Positions 52,001 through 61,000 of a DNA stretch of 64,000 bases are shown piece after piece. The stretch is from Corylus avellana (lineage: Eukaryota; Streptophyta; Magnoliopsida; Fagales; Betulaceae). A program made the position numbers and the translations under genes. The first letter of the stretch is position 1. Every line of letters begins with the position of its first letter. The stretch is from positions 9,238,216-9,302,215 of the forward strand of contig NC_081542.1 in the NCBI RefSeq assembly GCF_901000735.1, written 5' to 3'. Below the pieces are notes generated by a model. The model worked only from the letters and a program-made list of their open reading frames with translations, made no database searches and had not been told where the DNA came from.

Positions 52001-55000
52001 AAAAAAAAAATTGTCAAATTCCACAAAATAGTAAGCTTCACACCTTTGCCAAATGTTTTGCCAAAGCTCCAGTGAAGATAACCACACCCTCACGCACCAA
52101 ATCATATTTTTCTTCATCTGACGCCTAAGAAAGAAAAACAAAGGAATTGAAAGGTTCTGAATTACTTTTATATATGACTGCAGTTATGCCTGCCACTCAA
52201 CAAGGGATATTAATACTATGGGAACATAAGCATAGCTCCGATTGCTGTTTGAGCAAAAACATTTCTAATAACATCACACCCCGTATTAAAAAAATATAAA
52301 TAAAACATAAATAAAAAACATTTCTAGTCACAACAAGAACTAACCGTTTTGTTTAAGTAGTTCTCAAAAATTGGAAATAACAATGACACATTCTCCCTCC
52401 CATGCTTGTCAATGATCAGGATACCAGCATTAATCATTCTACCTCGAACATCTGCATTAGGATCAGCCTGCATAATCAAAAGCATCATTTTAATATACAT
52501 TTTCGCTTATGATAACGATACTTCTAAGCCTTGAAGATGATTCCAAACAAACGAAAAATAAAACTTAATAAACTAATAATGAAACTCTTACACAGAAAAG
52601 ACTCTTGTTCTTTCCTTTTTTGCGACAAATAATTTTTTATAAGTAATCAACATACATCATTAAAAGCCTAAGGAGCCCCTAAGTACACAAGAAGTATAAC
52701 GAAGCACCTAGCTAAAAGGAGCAAAAAGAACAAAAAAATCACTATAACTGATTGTCAAAGGAGACACATAAGCAATTATCCACAGATACTAAGATCTGAA
52801 GAATAAGGACTTAAAACTCCTCCAAAGTCATCTCATGGTCCTCAAAACTTATATCATTTCTTTCTCTCCATAACATGCATGTTTTATCATTTGCGACAAA
52901 TAATAAAATATTTTAAATCAAGAATACATGCATTGGGAAGAATAGAGTAAGTTTCATGCTCCGAGAAGACCGTTGGAGATCTTACCAATGCTCGTGATAT
53001 GAGAAATGTCATAACAACAGGAAGGTCTTTGGTTCTCAAAACATCAGCAGCAGAATGTAAGGCCAATGCTATTCCTTGTCGGCCCAGCCAACCCGCATCA
53101 ATATTTTCATCTCCAAATGCAGCATCACGGATATACAAAGAAAACAGAGTGGAAAGAGACTCCTGAAAAGGTCAACAAAACATAAGAAAACTATAATGTT
53201 AAAGCAGGATTGAAGATGTATAATTAGACAAACCTGTATACAATCAGGGTTTTCATCCAAAGCAGCAGCTAATGCCTCCGCAGCAGCCAAGCGCACATTA
53301 TAATTACAATGTGAAAGCGCTTTGAACAGTCCTGAATAGTCAGTCCCATAGGCATGCCCATAGCGATCCCATATATCCTCTGCAGCTTCTGCAATTGACT
53401 GAAACAAGTTGAACATCAAGATAACAATGTGAAATGAGTTATGTGAAGGAGCAATAAAAACTTTTTTGATTAAGTGAAACAATATAAATTCAACAAGCAG
53501 AAAAACAGGAATACTGATGCTGCAAAGAAATGTTTACACTGAATACAAGAAACAATCATCAATTGAAATAAAATTAATATGTCAAAATTAGAACTTCACA
53601 TAGATCACATATAATGAAATCAGAATTCAATAGCCCCAACGACTTTCTGGACAAAGATTTATACCACAGACAGGATCAGCATTTATTCACATCTATTGAG
53701 GAGGGCATATTGAATAAGCAGAGAAGTATGGAAAGTGTTAAAGTTCCAAGTTCCAGATAATCACCTTATATTTTAAAGCAAGTGCAGAAAGAGAAATGAA
53801 AAGAATTTCCTGCTCTTATCAGTAAAATTGCAAGCTAAGATCCTTTTTCCAAATTTTTTAACTCAGCAAACCAAAGGCATGCATAAATTTCTTCCCATGA
53901 TTAGCGCATGCTCAAAGAAAGTAGATTTAAAGAGATCCAAACTTTTTAATTGTACATTTATTCATTATAATTTGCATTACCCTGTACTTTACTTCCAAAC
54001 AAGTAGTAATATGTAACTATACGTATATACGCATAGTAATTAAGCATCACTAGGACTACTAATTCCTAGTGATGCCTCTGTGTCTTACGTGGAAGATGAT
54101 CCCTCTGTGTCTTATGTGGTGTATATGGAATGAAAGAAATGCTAGATGTTTTGATAATTCCACTAGGACTATAGAGGAACTGACCCATTTTTTCCTCTTT
54201 ACTCTTTACTCTTGGACGGCCGCTTGGCTAGCTCCTATAGAGATTAGCTTTTCTGATTTTCTTTTTCATTTCTCTCCCTCTTAGGCGCTCTCTTTTTATA
54301 CCGCCCGTGTAAATGGGTTGCGCCCCTTTGCGCCTTTGCTTTATAATACATTTACTTATCAAAAAAAAAATTAAGCATCACTAGTAATTAAGGAATGCTA
54401 GATGCTTTGAGAACTCCACTAGGACCATAGAGGAATTGACCCATTTCTTCTTCTTTACTTTGTATTCCTAGACAGCATCTTGGCTTGCTCCTATAGGGAT
54501 TAGTTTCTCTGATTTCCTTTTTCGTTTTTCTCCCTCTTAGGCGCTCTCTTTTATACTTCCCGTGTATGTGGGTTGCGCCCCTCTGTGCTTTTTATATCAT
54601 TATTACTTATCAAAAAAAATTAAGCATCAACTTAATTATTGTCAATTTTATGATTTTTACCGACCATAACAAAGAGAGATTTCTTGGATAAGAACCAAAT
54701 CACCAAACCAAGTACCATATAGAACAAGTAACTAAATATTTTCTAGAACAAGGATAATAAGCATCCATATAAGGGTCATCATCCAATGCTGGTCCCACCT
54801 AATTGGAGTTCATATATCAAACAAAGCAGAAATCATACAAGGCTTTAACCAGTCCTACAATAACATTTTTTTACAGGTTTAAATGTCGCCAAAGCCTCTT
54901 TGAAGCACATAAGGCATCCAGTTACATAAGACTTAGCCACTCTCATGCTCCATCTCAACTCCTTTGGCAAGAAGTTACCACCCGTTGCAAATGACACAAA

Positions 55001-58000
55001 ATACTTAGTTGTATTCTAGGTACAATTAGTTCCATCTTGCTTCGTAACTGATAATCTGCATGCTTTTGACGTTCAACTCATGTTTTGGATGAAAAAACTA
55101 AATCATTTTTTCAGAAATAATAAACAGCTCATTCTGTAACTGAACATATATCTAACCAATGATGACGAGAGAGAACAAAAGTAAAAGTATAGACAGAGTA
55201 CCAGCCAGATTGACTAAAAACTTTTAAGAGGGTTTTAGACTTCAAATATAACTTTCCCTAACAGCATCACTGGAACCACATAAGAGTTCAGGAACTTATC
55301 CAGGAATGAGAAGTGTTCTGGCATGCAATTTCAATCAATATCGAGCTCTACTAGAAAAAACTACAAGATATTCTAGATTATAAGCAAACCAACAAAATCA
55401 ACAAAAACACAATAAAACATCATCTTAGAATCTAAGCACAGTGCAGGGAGCAATATAATGATGACTGCATTGGACATGATAAACAGAGGAAATGATCATG
55501 ATGTACATAAAGAGTAATGGTAGAAGTCTCTCTTGTGTCTCTCCAATAATGAGGTGGCTTTTAAAATCATAATTTGATCAAAATTCAATAGTGATTAATT
55601 GCAGGCCCAATGGTAATTTTAAAAGCCACATCGTTCTTTTTTTATCAAATGGTGATTTTAAAAGCCATATCGTTCTTAGAGGAACACAAGAGAGACTTGT
55701 ACCATTACTCGTACATAAAACATGATTAAGGAGCCAGCAAACAAAAAAATGATTATAGAAATAAATACTCAATTATTGAATAAAAAGTTCAGCCCAACTG
55801 TTGACAGAACACAAACAGAAATATTCAAACCGTAAGAAAATAAAAAGAGTACTAACTGACTGCAATCCTGCTAAACCTCACAGAGAAATTTATTCTGAAT
55901 TATGGGAACGACAATTAGCAACCCAAACCTTTTCGGGATCATGTAAAGCAATCCAAATGCTGGTTGCAACGTCAACATTCTCGGGAAGAGAACGGCCAGT
56001 TACAGCTGGAATGCATTTAACAGCATTTAAGCAAGCCATTCTTACATGAACATCCTTTGCATAAACTCCATTTAGAGCCTGTTAACACATTGAGAGATTG
56101 CATAAGCAATAGTATAGCCAAACACATTACAGGAACAATGTAAAAAAGAGTTTTAAGGTACATACAGGTGCCACTTCATTGGGTTGCAAACCTAGACTCA
56201 ACTCATTTAACGCAGGACAAATAGATGCTTGATAAGCTGGAACAACACCGAGAACATGATAGAGAACCTGCAAATCAAAAATTGCACAATACAGCAAGCA
56301 CTAAGTAACCAAGAAATGAAAGTTACATTATTCTGTGCGTGCATGTTTTTGTGTAAGATAAAAATGAAATTTTGGATATGTAACTGATAGCATTCGAAGT
56401 CTTGGAAGGGGTAATAAGGGATCCATGTGCAAATAAAGAATCCGAAGCACGTCATCATGCAGTCCTGTCTTCTTGGAGGATATCAGAATCCGCTCAATTA
56501 TCTGATAAGAAATTTAAGAATTAGTAAAATCAAAGCTCACTGAGCTGGATCAGTCATACATGATGAGTAGAAAAACTTACTGGGAAGACAAAAGTAAAGG
56601 AATCTACAGGAAGAGGTCCAGATTTACAAGACACTGACAAGCCATTTATTATTCGCTCAAAAAGCCCCAAGGATGGTCTATCATTAGCTTCTCCATCAGT
56701 AACTAATGGAATCAGATCCAACAAAACGCGTTCTTCCTCATTCACAATTAAGCGTAAAGCTGTAGCAATGTCAAGGGCCCAATTACAGAGAGGCAGAGCA
56801 GTGCATCTAGCCAGCTTCACCATTGTTTCATAGGCCACTTCACTTACTATTGGTGACCGTAATAAAGGATCAACAAATCTGACCTGATATAACATGAAAA
56901 ATTAGGGCTTATACAGCCAAAAAGAAGGGGACATTCTCAAGAAGGAAAACAGAAAAGAAAAATATATATGCACTTACAAACATATTTATATACATATATA
57001 AGAAATAAACTACACGAGATCCAAGGGGAAAAACATAAGAACTGGACGAGTATATACCAAAAAGAGTGACTGATGAACAGGGAGTAGATCGCAGGTTGAA
57101 ACACAGAGAAGTATATGCACACTGGAACAATTGTAAAATCAAATTTTAACCCAAAATGGTAATCTGGTGTAAAGGGAGCAATTTTCACATAGTTCATGGA
57201 CTTGAACCAGACAGAGAAGGATCATCATGACAAAACACGCACTCTTGTCAAAGCCTCAGGCAGATAGAAAGCTAACTTGAATACTCAAACTAAAGTCACC
57301 ATAAGCATCTAATCACCGAGTTCTAGCTGACCTGCAACCATGGTTTTCATTTTCTATTCTTTTCGCTTTTGGGTGGAATCCTTTCATTGTTTTATCAAGT
57401 ACAGTAATATCTAGGCAAATATTGTTGTGATCTAATGCAGGTAAAAAAAAAAAAAAACTTTTACAGATATGGGACGAAAAGAAAATAGCAGCCTTTTGGT
57501 ACCGTAATATCTAAGCAAATATTGCTGTGACAAACAGTTCAACATGTTCATATCTACATACACGTATTATTGGTATCTGCTTTGTTAACAATCGATGAGG
57601 ACTCAAATTTTGGTCAGCACTTAAGCAATTTAAAATGGTTGGCAAAACTTCCAACAGCTCTACTGCTTGTGGGTTGCACTAAATTGAGAACCTTCTTTCC
57701 AAATCAAGCCCCAGTCCAAAAGCTATATATTATTATGCAACTACCCAAAAAGCAATAGTTGGAGGCGAGAGCGATAGGATGAGATTTTTTGGAATTCTCA
57801 GATTGAATTCTAAAAATGAGAGACAGATCAGGTGTGGGTTTTACATGCTCGGAGCACCCGGATCTCACACCCCCTCTTCCATTCCCTGTTCGAATTCCGT
57901 AAATGGGTCCATTTGGACTCGATGTGTTAATTTTAGATAACTTTAGCAGCACCTTCAAAACGTGACTGTTAGGTGCTGCTAATCGAGAAGAAGTCAATAT

Positions 58001-61000
58001 AACAGTGTGTATATGCTCTTAACCCATAGAATAACTGGCTAGAGTAAGGATTTGCAAGCAGAAACAGAAGGAAAAGAGTTCCATGTGGTGAGAAAGAGAG
58101 GGAAAATAAAGTAGGACTGCTGATAACAAGAAGAAAAAAAATGCTGCTGTAAAAACAGTTGGGGCGTCCCACCAATCATCCCGTTTTCGAGAAATTTGGA
58201 CAAGAAATTTCAGATGATCTTCTTTTCCAGAGATGAAGGATCAAGTGCAATGAAACTGCCTCATTGTACGAGATTTGAATCCCTCATCCAAAGTGAACAT
58301 ATTGAAAGATAAGTCACACAAGTCTTGCAAATATTTCCAAAACCAGAGCAGACTCTGGTCTTCCCAAGACTATAGTGCCTGAGAGGAATGTTAGGTTTAT
58401 GAGCTATTTCTAGAAAGCAAAGTGTTACACGGTTATTATGAAGTTGAAATTCTCCACCACCTACCATCCCCAAACATATAGCCAGGCTGAAGGAGTTAAT
58501 CGAAAGTAGGAAACCTTTAGAGATGTCTGGTGGGTGACAACAATAGGAATTGGGATTTGACTCTTCCTACAGCCAATTTTGCATACACTAGCTCTGTTAT
58601 AGGTATATACGCATGAGTCCATTTGAATCTGAGCATTGTTGTAAGCCTAGGAGACCTTTAGACATTTTCTCGATGTCCCCACGTGCTAGAGTTTCTAAGT
58701 CAGTCTACACATTTGCACGAAATGTTCATGACTTGCATAATGAGATCAATACACAAATTCAAGAAACAAATGCCCGATATAAAATTGAAGCTGATTTATG
58801 TAGGTGTCTCAAAGAATTCAACATAGGGGATGATTCCATGTTCCAGATTAGATCCGAACAGTTTCCACTTGGATTCGTTTGAAAATTGCAAGCTCATAGT
58901 GTTGGACCTTTCAAAGTGTTGTCATGGGTCGGACCAAATGTGTATGTCATTCATGTTCCACCCGACCCTTGTATTAGCTCCACATTTAATGTAGAGGATC
59001 TAGTAGCTTATAAAGGCCACACAAAGAATATATGATCCTTTCAAGGACCCGTCTCCTGTCCTCAATACCAATCCTATACTTGATCCCATACAACCATCCT
59101 TTTCAAAGGCACATAAAGAATATATGTGTACTCCCTGTGTACTTGGGTTGCGCCCCTCTGCGCTCTTTAATGCATTATTACTTATAAAAAAAAAAAAAGA
59201 ATATATTGATGCTATTTTGGATGAGCATGTTGTTTTTGCTAGGGATGGAGGAGTTCAACATTTTGTAGTTCGTTGGAGGGGCCGGCTAGACTTGGAATGC
59301 ACACGGATCACCAAGGACATGTTGTAGCATCTTGATCCTAAACTGAAGGGGTACTACCCAAGCTGCCAGGAGCTACACTTGACGGGGTCAAGTTCTTCCC
59401 AGTGTTCCCACCCTAAAAGAGTTGGTATGGACATTTGATACATGACACTAATTACACATGTTTGGACCCCCAACGTCGGAGGATGACCCAAGCTATGACT
59501 TTGTGGGTGGGTGATTGAAGACTGGAGATTCTTATTTTTGGCACTTTTGATTATGTCACATTTTATTGTTATGTTATTTTATTTATCAGCCTTTAGGTTA
59601 TGTTTACTAAGTTGGGCCTTATATTATTTTAAAGGGCTACTGGCTCCAGGGAAAATAGGGTAAGGATTTGTGTTAAAGTCTATCTAAACCTAATTTTTTA
59701 TTGTTATTTGCAGCTTTTGGTGATTAAACAATGAATTGATGTCTTTTCTCCTCCTTTGTCTTCTTCTTTCTTTGGCTTCTTTCTCTTCCTTTCCCACTTC
59801 TCCTTCTTCTCTTCCCCACTTCTTCTCTCCCCTTCAACTTTCTTCTTATTTCATTGTCGTCCGATATCATTTTTACAGCCGAAAAACCCTAGGGATACAG
59901 GCACTTGAATTCTGCAAATTCGAGCAATCTGAAAACCAATCTGATTGGATGCCTTAGAGCATGTTTGAGATTGCATTAGAAAATAAAACTTTTACAACCA
60001 AAACGTAGCTTTTTAGAAAAAGCTTCATTTTAAAGCTTTTCTCAAAAATGTGTTTCGGCCCTTTTTAGAGTAAAAAAGTCAAATATGTACTTTTGGAGAC
60101 CAAATAGACCAGCTTTTTGTTTGACACAATTTTCTAAGTAGTAAAAGTACTTTTTAAGCTCTCTAACGCAATCTCAAACACTCTTAATAGTCTGACAAAA
60201 AGAAAATCATACCTAGAATTAAACCTTAGACCAGGTCTAGCATGCACTTGTGGCTCGGAGCATGTTCTTGTTTTGATTTGTCCCCACCCATGCCTGGGTG
60301 TCGGTTTGTACTCGAACTAAATAAAAGCTCCGCCTGGTAATCAATTATGAATCGATGTAATGAAGACTCTTTTAAAGAACAGGCGGCATTCCTCAAGTGG
60401 ACCCGGCAAGTGGCGATCGGCATCCAAGCTTTACTAACTAATAAGGGTGAGGGGCCAGCAAGTGGTGATTGAAAAACTCACCAAATATCGCAGACCGGGA
60501 TTTCTACAGATTTCAGACCCCTGAAAGTTAATATGGTTGGACCCCTTATCGATATGATCAAGAGGAGTGCTATACATGGTTTTTAAGCTTAAGAAGTCTA
60601 ATTTCAGGTGATAATAAGATTGAAATTTGGATTAAATTGAAACAGTGAGATTAAAAACGAATAGAGGCTGCTGGAATTCTAGCAGTGAGGTCTCTGGGTT
60701 AGGCTAAAGTTTAGGACTCATAAGACCTTATCTTGGCTCGACGCAAAGCTCAAAAGAATGCTCTTTCAAAGAATTAAAACCCTAGGTAAAGATCATAGAA
60801 CTCCGCACGGATTGACCGTGCCGATTGAGCAAAGTCAAAACAGCTCTTGCTGAAAATTTCAGAAAATCCAGCATTGTATGTCACTGCTTTGGGCAATGGT
60901 AGCAGATCGATCCAGTGGAGTTTAGGGCTCATACCACAACCTAAAGAGAGATCTTTCCTTGTCCTAACAACCTTAGAAAACTAAGACTCATAGCAGTTGT

